A stretch of 64,000 bases of DNA from Chryseobacterium arthrosphaerae (lineage in GTDB: Bacteria; Bacteroidota; Bacteroidia; Flavobacteriales; Weeksellaceae): the NCBI RefSeq assembly GCF_001684965.1, contig NZ_MAYG01000012.1:310001-374000 (forward strand), given 5' to 3'. The translations under genes and the position numbers were made by a program. Below, one piece after another: positions 32,113-41,486 of this stretch; position 1 is the first letter of the stretch, and each line of letters begins with the position of its first letter. Below the pieces are notes generated by a model. The model worked only from the letters and a program-made list of their open reading frames with translations. It made no database searches and was not told the DNA's origin.

Positions 32113-33561
32113 TTATCCTACTGATCCTTCTAATGAAATTTCAAGCAACTTCTGTGCTTCAATTGCAAATTCCATCGGAAGTTTATTTAAAACCTCTTTA
32201 CTGAATCCGTTTACGATCAGAGCAATGGCTCTTTCTGTATCGATTCCTCTCTGGTTACAATAGAAAATCTGATCTTCCCCGATTTTTGAAGTCGTTGCCT
32301 CGTGCTCCAGCTGGGCAGTAGGATCTTTGATCTCAATGTAAGGGAAGGTGTGGGCTCCACATTCATTACCCATCAATAAAGAATCACATTGGGAGAAGTT
32401 TCTGGCTCCTTTTGCAGAAGGCATTACTTTTACCAATCCTCTGTATGAGTTCTGAGATTTTCCTGCAGAAATACCTTTTGAAATGATTGTAGACTTGGTG
32501 TTTTTACCAATGTGGATCATTTTCGTTCCTGTATCTGCATATTGGTGGTTATTGGTTACTGCGATAGAGTAGAATTCCCCGATAGCGTTGTCCCCTTTCA
32601 GGATACAGGACGGGTATTTCCATGTTACTGCAGAACCTGTCTCAACCTGGGTCCATGAGATTTTTGCATTTCTTTCGCAAAGCCCTCTTTTCGTTACAAA
32701 ATTGAATACACCTCCTTTTCCTTCTTCATTACCAGGGTACCAGTTCTGTACGGTTGAATATTTAATTTCCGCATCATCCATCGCAATCAGTTCCACTACC
32801 GCAGCGTGAAGCTGGTTTTCGTCTCTTGACGGTGCTGTACATCCTTCAAGATAAGAAACATAGCTTCCTTCATCCGCAATCACAAGCGTTCTTTCAAACT
32901 GTCCTGTTCCTGCCTGGTTGATACGGAAGTAAGTGGAAAGTTCCATCGGGCATTTTACGCCTTTGGGAATATAGCAGAAACTTCCGTCAGAGAATACTGC
33001 GGAGTTCAGTGCTGCGTAGAAATTATCACCTCTCGGAACTACTTTTCCAAGGTATTTTCTTACTAAATCAGGGTGGTTCTTAATAGCTTCAGAGATGGAA
33101 CAGAAAATAATTCCTTTTTCTGCCAACGTATCCTGGAAAGTAGTTTTCACAGAAACTGAGTCCATTACGATGTCTACTGCAACCCCTGAAAGTCTTTTTT
33201 GTTCCTCAATGTTAATCCCTAACTTTTCGAAAGTCTTCAATAATTCAGGGTCTACTTCATCAAGGCTGGCCAATTCAGGCTTTACTTTTGGAGCAGCGTA
33301 GTAACGGATGGCTTGAAAATCCGGCTTTTCATACTTGATATTCGCCCATTCAGGCTCTACCATCTTCAGCCAGATTTTGAAAGATTCCAGACGCCATTCG
33401 GTCATCCATTCCGGCTCTTCTTTTTTAGCAGAGATGGCACGGATGATGTCCTCATTTAAACCAGTCGGGAAATCTTCGTAATCGATTTTAGTTTCCCAAC
33501 CGAATTCATATTTTTTATTTTCTAGATCGACTCTTAAATCGTCTTCAGTGTATTTACTCAT
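32113..33561 (-). CDS. sufB: Fe-S assembly scaffold protein SufB
   Basis: A 482-residue cytoplasmic scaffold. [78 protein letters not shown], and the C-terminal [20 protein letters not shown] ([20 protein letters not shown]) match SufB throughout. The Cys residues in the EGCTAP and [12 protein letters not shown] segments are conserved in the family, and one has been proposed as the nascent-cluster ligand. Length matches the family. It follows the iscA-like gene by 83 bases and precedes the uraH-like gene by 22. Confidence 0.96.
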   Translation of the reverse strand: MSKYTEDDLRVDLENKKYEFGWETKIDYEDFPTGLNEDIIRAISAKKEEPEWMTEWRLESFKIWLKMVEPEWANIKYEKPDFQAIRYYAAPKVKPELASLDEVDPELLKTFEKLGINIEEQKRLSGVAVDIVMDSVSVKTTFQDTLAEKGIIFCSISEAIKNHPDLVRKYLGKVVPRGDNFYAALNSAVFSDGSFCYIPKGVKCPMELSTYFRINQAGTGQFERTLVIADEGSYVSYLEGCTAPSRDENQLHAAVVELIAMDDAEIKYSTVQNWYPGNEEGKGGVFNFVTKRGLCERNAKISWTQVETGSAVTWKYPSCILKGDNAIGEFYSIAVTNNHQYADTGTKMIHIGKNTKSTIISKGISAGKSQNSYRGLVKVMPSAKGARNFSQCDSLLMGNECGAHTFPYIEIKDPTAQLEHEATTSKIGEDQIFYCNQRGIDTERAIALIVNGFSKEVLNKLPMEFAIEAQKLLEISLEGSVG

Positions 33562-33572
33562 TATTATTTTTT

Positions 33573-33604
33573 AGATTTCAGATTGTAGACCTCAGATTTC
33601 AGAT
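33573..33604. repeat. 11-bp direct repeat in the iscA-sufB gap
   Basis: AGATTTCAGAT occurs at 33573-33583 and 33594-33604, 21 bases apart. Purpose unknown; it may be part of an intergenic repeat. Confidence 0.4.
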
Positions 33605-33644
33605 GCTTACTGATTGCTGATATCTAGTATCTTATGTCTTTTTT

Positions 33645-33974
33645 CTAAAGACTAAATGATTCTCCACACCCACATGTTCTGGATGCGTTCGGGTTGTTGA
33701 AAACAAACCCTTTTCCGTTCAATCCTCCTGAATACTCAAGAGTGGTTCCTGCTAAATAAAGGATTGATTTTTTATCGACGATGATCTTGATATCATTATC
33801 TTCAAAAATCTGATCTGTGTCTTCTTTTTGGTTGTCAAACTTCAGAACATACTCCAAACCAGAGCATCCGCCGCTTTTCACTCCCACTCTTATATAATCT
33901 TCAGCAGGGTTAAAACCATCTTCAGTCATCAACTGAATGGCTTTCTCCTTTGCATAGTCTGATACTTTTATCAT
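33645..33974 (-). CDS. HesB/IscA-family Fe-S carrier (SufA-like)
   Basis: A 109-residue A-type carrier protein that receives clusters from the SufBCD scaffold and passes them to client proteins. SGGCSGLEYVLKF holds Cys37 and RTCGCGESFSL holds Cys101 and Cys103, the three ligands of the family. Length is normal. It is the first gene of the suf cluster (iscA-like, sufB, uraH-like, sufC, sufD). A perfect TATTTTTG box (34003-34010 on the minus strand) lies 29 bases before ATG 33974. Naming it SufA or IscA cannot be decided from sequence alone. Confidence 0.93.
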   Translation of the reverse strand: MIKVSDYAKEKAIQLMTEDGFNPAEDYIRVGVKSGGCSGLEYVLKFDNQKEDTDQIFEDNDIKIIVDKKSILYLAGTTLEYSGGLNGKGFVFNNPNASRTCGCGESFSL

Positions 33975-34002
33975 TGTATTTATTTAGAATGATTTAATGA
34001 TG

Positions 34003-34010
34003 CAAAAATA
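34003..34010 (-). promoter_or_regulatory. -7 box of the suf cluster
   Basis: Perfect TATTTTTG on the minus strand, with no well-placed -33 TTTG. It lies 29 bases before the iscA-like ATG. Confidence 0.4.
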
Positions 34011-34119
34011 CGAACAAAAATCAGGATATAAAAATCAGCATTTTTATTTTATCGATTTTTATCATTGATGAGTTTAACCTTGGTAATCTTTTGAAATCCA
34101 AAACATAAATTGACTCACA

Positions 34120-34971
34120 ATGAAAAAAATAGGTATTATTGCTCTGGCTCTCTTTATACAGCATGTTTCCGGCCAAACCAACAGGTTTGTATATCAGGTT
34201 ACGATGAAACCTGATGCAGAAAATAAAGCAGATACAAAAACTGAAAATGCATATCTTGATATTTCCCAGGATAAATCTGTTTTTTATTCTGAAAACAGGA
34301 TTAAAAGAGATTCTATCATGCAAAAAGCCTTCCAGGGAGGTGGTGGAAGAGGAAGTATCAACAGAGACCAGATGGAAGGTTTAAGATCCAATATCAATTA
34401 TTCTGTAGAAAAAGATAAAACAAATCAGAAAACATATTTTAAAGATAGAATAGGACGTGATATTTATTCCTATGAAGAAGACAGACCATTACATTGGAAA
34501 ATTTCTTCTGAAACAACAAAAATAGGGGAATATAAGGTCCAGAAAGCCGAAACGGATTTTGCCGGAAGAAAATGGACAGCCTGGTTTACCACAGATCTGC
34601 CTTATCAGGATGGCCCATACAAGTTTGGCGGGCTTCCGGGATTGATTGTAAAAGTGGAGGATGATAAAGGGGATTATTCTTTTGACCTGATGAAGAACTA
34701 TAAGATCGCAGAACTTCCAGCTTTAAATCAGTTTGGAAATACTTTAAAAGTAAAAAGAAGTGATTTTGTAAAACAGCAGCAAAAATTTAAAACAGACCCA
34801 ATGTCATTTATGACTCAAGGATCAGGCGGTATGGCTGCTACAATGAGAATAGGTGGTGGCGGAAGAGGTCCCGGAGGAGGAAATCAGGATCCTGCTGAGA
34901 TGAGAAAACGGATGGAAGAAAGGGTGAAAGAGGAAGCGAAAAAGAACAGTAATCCGATTGAATTGCAATAA
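34120..34971 (+). CDS. GLPGLI-family protein
   Basis: A 283-residue exported protein (signal MKKIGIIALALFIQHVSGQ). YKFGGLPGLIVKVEDDKGDY carries the family's name motif near residue 175. IGEYKVQKAETDFAGRKWTA and WFTTDLPYQDGPYKF precede it, as in this Bacteroidota-specific family. The C-terminus is Gly-rich (MRIGGGGRGPGGGNQ) and then charged (RMEERVKEEAKK), probably disordered. Function of the family is unknown; some members are linked to secretion or surface processing. Monocistronic, ending in a double terminator. Confidence 0.88.
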   Translation: MKKIGIIALALFIQHVSGQTNRFVYQVTMKPDAENKADTKTENAYLDISQDKSVFYSENRIKRDSIMQKAFQGGGGRGSINRDQMEGLRSNINYSVEKDKTNQKTYFKDRIGRDIYSYEEDRPLHWKISSETTKIGEYKVQKAETDFAGRKWTAWFTTDLPYQDGPYKFGGLPGLIVKVEDDKGDYSFDLMKNYKIAELPALNQFGNTLKVKRSDFVKQQQKFKTDPMSFMTQGSGGMAATMRIGGGGRGPGGGNQDPAEMRKRMEERVKEEAKKNSNPIELQ

Positions 34972-34992
34972 ATCAGCTTGCTGGCTGAACTA

Positions 34993-35023
34993 AACCTAAC
35001 AGTTTTTGAAAACCTGTTAGGTT
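34993..35023 (+). terminator. First of two hairpins after the GLPGLI gene
   Basis: A perfect 10-bp stem, AACCTAACAG (34993-35002) with CTGTTAGGTT (35014-35023), followed by A rather than T residues. As a terminator it is weak on the plus strand; it may be a separate element. Confidence 0.45.
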
Positions 35024-35061
35024 AAAAAAGCACCGATGAAATTATTCATCGGTGCTTTTTT
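35024..35061. terminator. Strong bidirectional terminator
   Basis: An 11-bp stem, GCACCGATGAA (35030-35040) with TTCATCGGTGC (35045-35055), has six A before and six T after. It ends both the GLPGLI gene and the convergent metallopeptidase gene. Confidence 0.9.
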
Positions 35062-35079
35062 ATAATATAAATTTATAGG

Positions 35080-35943
35080 TTATTTTAAAAGTTGGTTAAA
35101 GGTATCTCCCTGTCTGATATCTCCGGTGTTATAACCTTTCATAAACCATTCTTTACGCTGTGCAGATGAGCCATGGGTAAAGCTTTCCTGATTTACATAT
35201 CCCTGAGATCTTCTCTGAATATTATCATCCCCCACAGCCTGAGCGGCATCTATTGCGGCCTGAATATCTCCGGGCTCAAGAATTTGTTTGGTATCATCTG
35301 TACGTTTAGCCCAGACTCCTGCATAAAAATCTGCCTGTAATTCTGTAGCTACAGAGACTTTATTCATTTCTGCCTCAGAATATCTTCCACTTCTTCGGAG
35401 TGCATCTACTTTTTGCGTTGTTCCCAAAAGGGTTTGTATATGATGTCCCATTTCATGGGCAAGCACATAGGCTACTGTAAATTCTGTTACTTTGGCCCCG
35501 AATCTTCCCTGGAGTTCATTGAAGAAACTCATATCCATATAGATTTTCTGATCGGCAGGGCAATAAAATGGTCCCATGGCAGACTGGGCTGTACCACAGG
35601 CCGAATTTGTTGTGCTTTGAAAAAGTACGATTTCAGGATCGCTGTAGCTCATTCCGTTTTCCTGAAAGATCTGAGTCCAGGTCTGGGTATTCCAGGCAGC
35701 CATCATTTTGACCATTTCTCCGATTTTTTTCTCTTCAACGGTAAGTTCACGTTTTTCACCGGAGTCTCCCGAAGACTGAATGCTTCCGGAATTGAGAATT
35801 CCTGAAGGGTCACCTCCCAGGAAGAATACAATCGCTGCTATAATTAAAGTTCCGAGTCCGCCGCCAACGATCATACCGCCACCTCCGCCTCCGGAGCCAC
35901 GGCGATCATCAACGTTACCGCCTCTGTCGTCTGTCCATCTCAT
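35080..35943 (-). CDS. Neutral zinc metallopeptidase (YpfJ family)
   Basis: A 287-residue membrane-anchored protein. A short charged, Gly-rich N-terminus (residues 1-25) leads into a membrane segment (GTLIIAAIVFFLGG, 31-44). The peptidase domain has AHEMGHHIQ with His163, Glu164 and His167, and QADFYAGVWAKR holding a third candidate ligand region. FYCPADQKIYMDMSFFNEL is a family block. RRSQGYVNQESFTHGSSAQR and WFMKGYNTGD close the domain. YpfJ-like proteins are predicted zinc peptidases; their substrates are unknown. Ends at the strong shared terminator. Confidence 0.92.
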   Translation of the reverse strand: MRWTDDRGGNVDDRRGSGGGGGGMIVGGGLGTLIIAAIVFFLGGDPSGILNSGSIQSSGDSGEKRELTVEEKKIGEMVKMMAAWNTQTWTQIFQENGMSYSDPEIVLFQSTTNSACGTAQSAMGPFYCPADQKIYMDMSFFNELQGRFGAKVTEFTVAYVLAHEMGHHIQTLLGTTQKVDALRRSGRYSEAEMNKVSVATELQADFYAGVWAKRTDDTKQILEPGDIQAAIDAAQAVGDDNIQRRSQGYVNQESFTHGSSAQRKEWFMKGYNTGDIRQGDTFNQLLK

Positions 35944-36017
35944 AAGAATAAGTTTATTGTGAATTTAAATATTTTAATCAATATCTCTATATATTTTTTA
36001 TCTGAAAATGTAGATAT

Positions 36018-38096
36018 TTATCGGTTAAGCTGTTTGGTTTTCAACCAATAGGATGTTGACTGATAGGCTGAAACAGCATCATCTACCAGTTTCTGATCTG
36101 TATTTTTTAATAATTTCTCATTGTAGTACAGTTTAAATTCAGGAGCAAGTTCACTTTTTTCAAGTTCCAGCGCGTACTGTTTTACTTTTTTTACAGGAGA
36201 AATAATGGTCAGCCGATTGTCTTTTACAAAGCCCAGATCCTGATATGTGGCAATATAAGCTTTAGGCTGAAATTCCTTTTTAAAGACATCCTGGCCTAAG
36301 AATTTAGACTGATAGCTGAAGTTGAGTAATCCGAAAACCGTAGGCATTACGTCAATCTGAGACATCAGGGCATCAAACTTCTGAGGCTGGATAAATCCTT
36401 CTGAGAATACCATGGCAGGAATTCTGTATTTATCCATCGGAAGCTCTGTTTTTCCGGCACTTGATGCGCAGTGGTCTGCAATAATCACAAAGACCGTATT
36501 TTTGTACCAATCCTGTTTTTTAGCCATTTCAAAAAACAGTTTAAGGGAGTAGTCTGTATATTTTACACCGCCTTCACGGGATTTCGCTGTTCCAGGGATA
36601 TCAATCCTTCCATCAGGATAAGTGAAAGGTCTGTGATTGGAGACCGTCATCCAGTGGTTAAAGAAAGGTTTTCCAGATTTTGCTTCAGCATTCATTACCT
36701 GAATTGCCTTTTTAGCCATATCTTCATCAGCTACGCCCCAAACGTTGGCAAAGGTGATTTCTTCCGGCTTAAAATTATTTCGGTCTACAATATCATAGCC
36801 GTTCCCACCAAAGAAATCCTGCATATTATCAAAATAGCTGTATCCTCCGTACAGGAATTTTACGTCATAGCCTTTGGATTTGAAAACATTTCCTGTTGTA
36901 AATTTATTTTTGTTGTCATCCCTTTTGATGATACTTTCCCCGGCAGTAGGGGGGATGCAAAGCGTCAAAGCTTCCAGTCCGCGTACCGTTCTGTTTCCGG
37001 TAGCATAAAGATTGGTGAACATCAGTGATTTTTCCGCTAAACTGTCCAGAAAAGGGGTGATCTTCTGAGTATTGCCATAATGTTCCATGAAGTCAGCAGA
37101 AAGACTTTCAATGGAGATCAGGACAACGTTTTTCTTTGTTTCAGGCAGTTCTGCAACAATGTTTCTTGATAATGTATGTTGTGGATACTGGCTTAAGAAA
37201 TTCTTTTCGGCCTGCTGCTGGTTAAGCTGTGAATAGAACTGAAAATAATCCAGCTCATTGTGGGTAAAGGCCCAGTAGAATTTAGGAAGTCCGTTAGCTT
37301 CAATTTCATCAGCAAATACATTATCTGATTTGATCTGCATTAATGAAGGTAAAGCTAGTATGCTGACTGTACAAAGAATTACAAATGAACCCAGCAGAAT
37401 CATTTTCTGTTTGAAATCAGGCAGCTCAAGCAGCTCGTCTTTGGTCTTTTTATAAATGAACCATGTAATGGCAAGGGTGACGATCATGATCGCTGAAAAC
37501 AATGGAATAACCGGGTAGCTTTCCATGATATTCCCAATGACTTCGTTCGTATAGATTAGGTAATCTACAGCAATAAAATTATAGCGTACTCCAAATTCAT
37601 TGTAAAAGAAGTATTCACTGACCCCGTTGAAGATAATGACAAGCACGTAGATCAGTAAAGTAATGAAATATAACGTATTGCGGATTTTGATTCTCTGAGA
37701 AGGCAGAAAAAGCATTAATCCGAAGAAAAGAGTCTTAATCCCTACAAAAGCAAGGGCCACTTCGGTGACAGATCCTCCATACTGTTTGAAAATATTATTG
37801 GGTATAAGCCATATATACAGGAAGAACAGCACCAATGCTCCAAAAATAATATAGCCGTAAGGTTTCCTGTACTTTGAATTCGAAAGAAACAGAAAGTAAA
37901 GGGCGAGAATGGCACTGGCCAGTATGAATACAAAAATATCATTCACAAGGCCTACAAACAATACTTTTATTATTTCAAAAAAGCTAAAGCTGGCTGTGGT
38001 GATAGGATGGAAAAAGAATATCGTCCTTATAATCAGTGAAATGACAAGGTAGAAAATTCCTAAATATAGAAATGGTTTTATTTTTTTTAAAAACAT
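36018..38096 (-). CDS. LtaS-type sulfatase (alkaline phosphatase superfamily) membrane protein
   Basis: A 692-residue protein. Residues 1-260 contain about five to seven membrane segments. The periplasmic part is a sulfatase-fold domain: VLISIESLSADFMEHYGNTQ, NLYATGNRTVRGLEALTLCI (the nucleophile Thr in ATGNRTVRG), FFNHWMTVSNHRPFTYPDGR and VFVIIADHCASSAGKTELPM (metal-binding AxHC-like end block). LtaS-type enzymes transfer or hydrolyse phosphoglycerol or other groups at the outer face; in Gram-negative bacteria, homologues often modify lipid or glycan head groups. A -7 box (38122-38129) lies 26 bases before ATG 38096. Substrate unknown. Confidence 0.88.
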   Translation of the reverse strand: MFLKKIKPFLYLGIFYLVISLIIRTIFFFHPITTASFSFFEIIKVLFVGLVNDIFVFILASAILALYFLFLSNSKYRKPYGYIIFGALVLFFLYIWLIPNNIFKQYGGSVTEVALAFVGIKTLFFGLMLFLPSQRIKIRNTLYFITLLIYVLVIIFNGVSEYFFYNEFGVRYNFIAVDYLIYTNEVIGNIMESYPVIPLFSAIMIVTLAITWFIYKKTKDELLELPDFKQKMILLGSFVILCTVSILALPSLMQIKSDNVFADEIEANGLPKFYWAFTHNELDYFQFYSQLNQQQAEKNFLSQYPQHTLSRNIVAELPETKKNVVLISIESLSADFMEHYGNTQKITPFLDSLAEKSLMFTNLYATGNRTVRGLEALTLCIPPTAGESIIKRDDNKNKFTTGNVFKSKGYDVKFLYGGYSYFDNMQDFFGGNGYDIVDRNNFKPEEITFANVWGVADEDMAKKAIQVMNAEAKSGKPFFNHWMTVSNHRPFTYPDGRIDIPGTAKSREGGVKYTDYSLKLFFEMAKKQDWYKNTVFVIIADHCASSAGKTELPMDKYRIPAMVFSEGFIQPQKFDALMSQIDVMPTVFGLLNFSYQSKFLGQDVFKKEFQPKAYIATYQDLGFVKDNRLTIISPVKKVKQYALELEKSELAPEFKLYYNEKLLKNTDQKLVDDAVSAYQSTSYWLKTKQLNR

Positions 38097-38121
38097 GTAT
38101 ATACTGTCTATATGGTTTTCA

Positions 38122-38129
38122 CAAAGATA
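38122..38129 (-). promoter_or_regulatory. -7 box of the sulfatase gene
   Basis: Perfect TATCTTTG on the minus strand, 26 bases before ATG 38096. No suitable -33 element. Confidence 0.4.
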
Positions 38130-38259
38130 GTTTTTGTATACAAATTTTAATAGAAAAAAAGCAAAACATACCGTTTATTAATAAGATTTTATAAGTTTTT
38201 AAAAAGTAAAGTAAATTGGAAGTACGAAGTAACGGGCTGAAAAAGTTTTCCAATAAAAA

Positions 38260-38281
38260 AGGACTATTAAAAAATAGTCCT
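38260..38281 (-). terminator. ribH terminator
   Basis: A 9-bp stem, AGGACTATT (38260-38268) with AATAGTCCT (38273-38281), followed on the minus strand by a T-run. Confidence 0.85.
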
Positions 38282-38305
38282 GTATCATGTTAAGATGGAT
38301 CAAAA

Positions 38306-38824
38306 TTAAGAATGACCAAATCCGATATTTCCTTTTTTGTCCGATAATTTCTTTTTGAAATCAATCATCCTTAAAGCGGTAACAGCTGCTTCCACACCTT
38401 TATTTCCCAGATCACCTCCGCTTCTTGCGATAGATTGTTCTTTGGTATCATCTGTCAATACACAGAAGATTGTAGGGGTATCTGTCATGATGTTGCAGTC
38501 TTTGATTCCCTGTGCTACGGCTGAGCATACGTAATCAAAGTGTGGGGTCTCGCCACGGATTACACATCCGATAGAGATGACAGCATCATATTTTCTCTCT
38601 TTGCAAAGCTGCATGCTTGCATAGCTCAATTCAAAAGCTCCGGGAACAGGGAAAAGTTTGATGTTTTCAGGTTTTACCCCTTCTTTTTCAAGGATTTCCA
38701 AAGCTGCATCACGAAGATTGTAGGTTACAAAATCATTCCACTCAGAAAAAACAATGCCGATAGAAAAATCTTCGGCATTGGTTATATGAAGTGGCTTGTA
38801 ATCGGAAAGATTAACTGTTGCCAT
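38306..38824 (-). CDS. ribH: 6,7-dimethyl-8-ribityllumazine synthase
   Basis: A 172-residue cytoplasmic enzyme that condenses 5-amino-6-(ribitylamino)uracil with dihydroxybutanone phosphate, the penultimate step of riboflavin synthesis. KLFPVPGAFELSYASMQL and SIGCVIRGETPHFDYVCSAV (with the catalytic-site His of the GETxHFD block) and FCVLTDDTKEQSIARSGG are diagnostic. Length matches the family. No FMN riboswitch is seen. It lies 3 bases after the TPR gene and ends at its own terminator, so it is transcribed from the TPR promoter. Confidence 0.96.
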   Translation of the reverse strand: MATVNLSDYKPLHITNAEDFSIGIVFSEWNDFVTYNLRDAALEILEKEGVKPENIKLFPVPGAFELSYASMQLCKERKYDAVISIGCVIRGETPHFDYVCSAVAQGIKDCNIMTDTPTIFCVLTDDTKEQSIARSGGDLGNKGVEAAVTALRMIDFKKKLSDKKGNIGFGHS

Positions 38825-38827
38825 TTT

Positions 38828-39535
38828 TTAGTAATATTTAGTCATTTCAATATAAGAGTCAGACATTCCGTTGTCGTAGTCCTGATATTTCTCGTCAATT
38901 GCAGAAAAGTATTTTTTAGCTTCTGCATTTTTTTTCAATCCTAATGCTACGATACCTGCTTTTCTTGTGAAATAGTAGGTTGTATAAGGATCATCTGAAG
39001 CTGATGCAGCCTGATCAAGCAAAGATAAAGCTTCGTCATTCTTGTTAAGACCTGATTTAGCATCTGCCATAGCTCCGAATTTCATTGCCATCAAGGTTTT
39101 GTTCTTGGAAGAGAATTTATCCAATAAATCATAAGCCTCCTGGAATTTTCCTTCTTTGAATTTTAATAAACCGGCATTGTAAGAAGAAAGCTTACCGATT
39201 TCAGTAGAAGAATATTCATTAGCTGTTCCCAGGAAACCTGGATTAGCTGCAGATTTTCCACCTAAAGCATCTTTATCTTTACCTTCTGTAAGGTTTTTTT
39301 GAGCAGCAAGGAAACTTTTCACAGCTTCAGTGTTCTTAGGAGCCACTACAAATTGCTTGTAAGCAAAGAATCCTAAAACTCCTAAAATTAAAGCTCCAAA
39401 TACAATTCCTAATGGTTTTGAATATTTTTCAACAAATCTTTCAGTGTTTAAAGCTTCTCTGTCAAGGTCTTTAAAGAACTCAACCGTTTCTTTACCTTCT
39501 TGCTCATTCTGAGCACTCTTTCCCAATTTTGCCAT
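38828..39535 (-). CDS. Membrane-anchored TPR protein (YfgM-like)
   Basis: A 235-residue protein. The short cytoplasmic N-terminus (MAKLGKSAQNEQEGKETVEF) precedes one membrane segment (PLGIVFGALILGVLGFFAYK, about residues 41-60), and the rest is TPR-like helical repeats outside (AAQKNLTEGKD, YNAGLLKFKEGKFQEAYDLL, MADAKSGLNKNDEALSLLDQ). This matches the YfgM/TPR_21 organisation, which in other bacteria works with the Sec translocon or chaperones. Upstream of ribH with 3 bases between. A well-formed promoter is at 39557-39587. Confidence 0.82.
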   Translation of the reverse strand: MAKLGKSAQNEQEGKETVEFFKDLDREALNTERFVEKYSKPLGIVFGALILGVLGFFAYKQFVVAPKNTEAVKSFLAAQKNLTEGKDKDALGGKSAANPGFLGTANEYSSTEIGKLSSYNAGLLKFKEGKFQEAYDLLDKFSSKNKTLMAMKFGAMADAKSGLNKNDEALSLLDQAASASDDPYTTYYFTRKAGIVALGLKKNAEAKKYFSAIDEKYQDYDNGMSDSYIEMTKYY

Positions 39536-39556
39536 AAGTTTTTAAAAATTGAATTG

Positions 39557-39587
39557 CAAATTTAATTGTTTCTGAGAGATTTACAAA
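39557..39587 (-). promoter_or_regulatory. TPR-ribH promoter
   Basis: Minus-strand TTTG (39584-39587), exactly 19 bases, then a perfect TAAATTTG (39557-39564), 21 bases before ATG 39535. One of the best promoters in the window. Confidence 0.6.
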
Positions 39588-39643
39588 ATACTTTTAGAGC
39601 ATTATTGTGTAAATGTTATCAATTGTCAACTGTTATTAAGAAA

Positions 39644-39674
39644 AATGCCCCGAAAACATAGTTCACGAAGCATT
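39644..39674 (-). terminator. apt terminator
   Basis: A 9-bp stem with two G-T pairs (39644-39652 with 39666-39674), followed on the minus strand by a T-rich run. It lies just past the apt stop. Confidence 0.7.
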
Positions 39675-39693
39675 AATTTTTTATTTGTTGTGG

Positions 39694-40230
39694 TTAATAT
39701 TCTAAAATATGGTAGACTTCTGCACCGAATTTTTTCAGTTTTTCGTCCCCCTTCAGGCCTTTTAAACCAATCAGGAAACTGAACTGGGCAACGGTTGCCC
39801 CCTGTTTTTCTACGAGTTTGGCAGCAGCTTCTGTAGTTCCTCCGGTGGCCAGCAGATCATCGTGGATCAGAATTCTTTGTCCGGCCTTTATTTGCCCTTC
39901 ACGGGTTTCGATTATGGCGCTTCCGTATTCCAGATCATAACTTTCCGAAATGATAGGAGGAGGGAGTTTTCCTGCTTTTCTGATCAGAATGAAAGGAACT
40001 TCCAAAGCAACGGCAATAGCGATTCCGAACAGATAACCACGGCTTTCTATTCCGCAGACTGCATCTACTTTTCCTTTACTGAAGGCTGCAAGGTCTGCAA
40101 TAACCTCTTCGTAAAGCTTAGGGTCTAAAAAAATGGGTGATATATCCTTGAACTGTATTCCCGGAATCGGAAAATCAGGGATGTTCTCAATTGTATCTTC
40201 TAGTTTTTTGATCAGTTCTGCTGAAGCCAT
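39694..40230 (-). CDS. apt: Adenine phosphoribosyltransferase
   Basis: A 178-residue cytoplasmic purine-salvage enzyme that makes AMP from adenine and PRPP. IPDFPIPGIQFKDISPIFLD is the family N-terminus, VCGIESRGYLFG and FILIRKAGKLPPPIISESYD form the base-binding area, and RILIHDDLLATGGTTEAAAK is the PRPP-binding motif (VDDxLATGGT-like). Length is normal. It directly follows the lipoprotein gene with no spacing (stop 40231-40233, ATG 40228-40230 on the minus strand), so translation is likely coupled. Its own terminator follows. Confidence 0.96.
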   Translation of the reverse strand: MASAELIKKLEDTIENIPDFPIPGIQFKDISPIFLDPKLYEEVIADLAAFSKGKVDAVCGIESRGYLFGIAIAVALEVPFILIRKAGKLPPPIISESYDLEYGSAIIETREGQIKAGQRILIHDDLLATGGTTEAAAKLVEKQGATVAQFSFLIGLKGLKGDEKLKKFGAEVYHILEY

Positions 40231-41436
40231 TTATGGGTTGATTTTATAGCTGGAAATTTTCCAGTCTCCGTTTACATTTTTAAGTCCGAATGTTACTTTC
40301 AGAGAAGTTGTTTTACCGCTCTTATCTGTCACATCGTATGTTGCATTTACACTTGCACCATTGGCATTAGCCGCACTGGTGGTAATGTTTTTCACACTTA
40401 CATTTTTGATTGCTCCAAAACCTGAGTTGGGATTAGAGAAAGACTCGTAGCTTCCCCAGCTTGGGTTGTTGGATGTTTCGTATGCCGCTTTTAAATTCTG
40501 AGAGCTTACGCTGTTTAAAAACTTGCTTACCGTATTCTTAGGGTCTGCTGCCGGTTGTTTTGGAGCGGCCGGTGCAGCAGGTGTAGCTGTTGCCGGATCA
40601 GTAGAGGTAGCAGGAGCCGTAGCAGCCGGATTGTTCGGATCTACCACTGCACTTGGCTGTTGTGGTACCGCTGTTGTATCTGTTTTAGGTACTGCAGGAA
40701 CTTTAAGTGCTGAAGCGTTGACATCAAGCCCCACTTTAGACATCTTGAAGGTTTTGGCGGTGGTTTTTACAGAAACTGTAATATCGATTTTATTATCAAC
40801 TACTTTTGCCGCCGGAATTGACGAGAATTTTAAATTGAATCCTTTAAAATTATTATCCTGCATCAGGTTTTTGGCCGTAGAAAGTCTTACTCCGTTGCTG
40901 AACACTTCTAAGGTTGCTTCCAGACCTGCCCCTGTAAAAGAAACCGGTTTTCCTGCAGCATCTACAAGTCTTGGAACAATCTGAATGGCAGTAGGCGCTC
41001 CCGTTCCATCATCACCTGTAGGTGTTGTTACAATAGTTAATGATCCTGCTTTTACATCGTTTGGATCACTTTCCTTTGCCTTATCATCTCCGAAAATATT
41101 CATTTCTCCTAATGACGGAGGATCAGTACTTGCCCATTCTATCCCGTTTTTCTGTGCAACTTCATCAGCCAGGGTCATGATCTCAGGAACTTTCTTCCCG
41201 TTGATCAGTTTTCCTAGGGCTTTTAGCTCATTCACATCGCCATCGGCTTCCACACCAAATGTTTTAAGGATATAAAGAGCCTCATTAAACTTGATCTGCT
41301 TAATGGTAGGTAAACTGGAAGTCATATCATTGATACTTGACTGCAGCGTTTTAGTATTCGTAGCATCTACATGATCTTTCTTGCATGCCGTAAAAAGCAA
41401 CAGACTGAAAACAAGTAGAAAAGAAAACTTTTTCAT
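40231..41436 (-). CDS. Two-domain lipoprotein, DUF6694-like N-terminus
   Basis: A 401-residue lipoprotein (MKKFSFLLVFSLLLFTAC, Cys18). Residues about 28-100 (SSINDMTSSLPTIKQIKFNE, LNGKKVPEIMTLADEV-like GKLINGKKVPEIMTLADEV) resemble DUF6694. A middle beta-rich domain (SLTIVTTPTGDDGTGAP, VFSNGVRLSTAKNL) follows, then a Pro/Ala/Thr-rich linker (NNPAATAPATSTDPATATPA), and a C-terminal NTF2/DUF4878-like domain ending DVTDKSGKTTSLKVTFGL and NGDWKISSYKI. Family names are tentative. It is immediately upstream of apt and probably cotranscribed; no metabolic link is evident. Confidence 0.65.
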   Translation of the reverse strand: MKKFSFLLVFSLLLFTACKKDHVDATNTKTLQSSINDMTSSLPTIKQIKFNEALYILKTFGVEADGDVNELKALGKLINGKKVPEIMTLADEVAQKNGIEWASTDPPSLGEMNIFGDDKAKESDPNDVKAGSLTIVTTPTGDDGTGAPTAIQIVPRLVDAAGKPVSFTGAGLEATLEVFSNGVRLSTAKNLMQDNNFKGFNLKFSSIPAAKVVDNKIDITVSVKTTAKTFKMSKVGLDVNASALKVPAVPKTDTTAVPQQPSAVVDPNNPAATAPATSTDPATATPAAPAAPKQPAADPKNTVSKFLNSVSSQNLKAAYETSNNPSWGSYESFSNPNSGFGAIKNVSVKNITTSAANANGASVNATYDVTDKSGKTTSLKVTFGLKNVNGDWKISSYKINP

Positions 41437-41453
41437 TTTTATTTGGTTTGTTG

Positions 41454-41461
41454 CAAATTTA
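41454..41461 (-). promoter_or_regulatory. -7 box of the lipoprotein-apt operon
   Basis: Perfect TAAATTTG on the minus strand, 17 bases before ATG 41436. No -33 TTTG at the right distance. Confidence 0.4.
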
Positions 41462-41486
41462 ATAAAACCTTTATTAATAGTGGATT

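Noticed and set aside
38825..39693. Possible FMN riboswitch ahead of ribH
   Set aside because: ribH follows the TPR gene by 3 bases and the region before the TPR gene shows only a promoter and the apt terminator, with no riboswitch-like conserved blocks.
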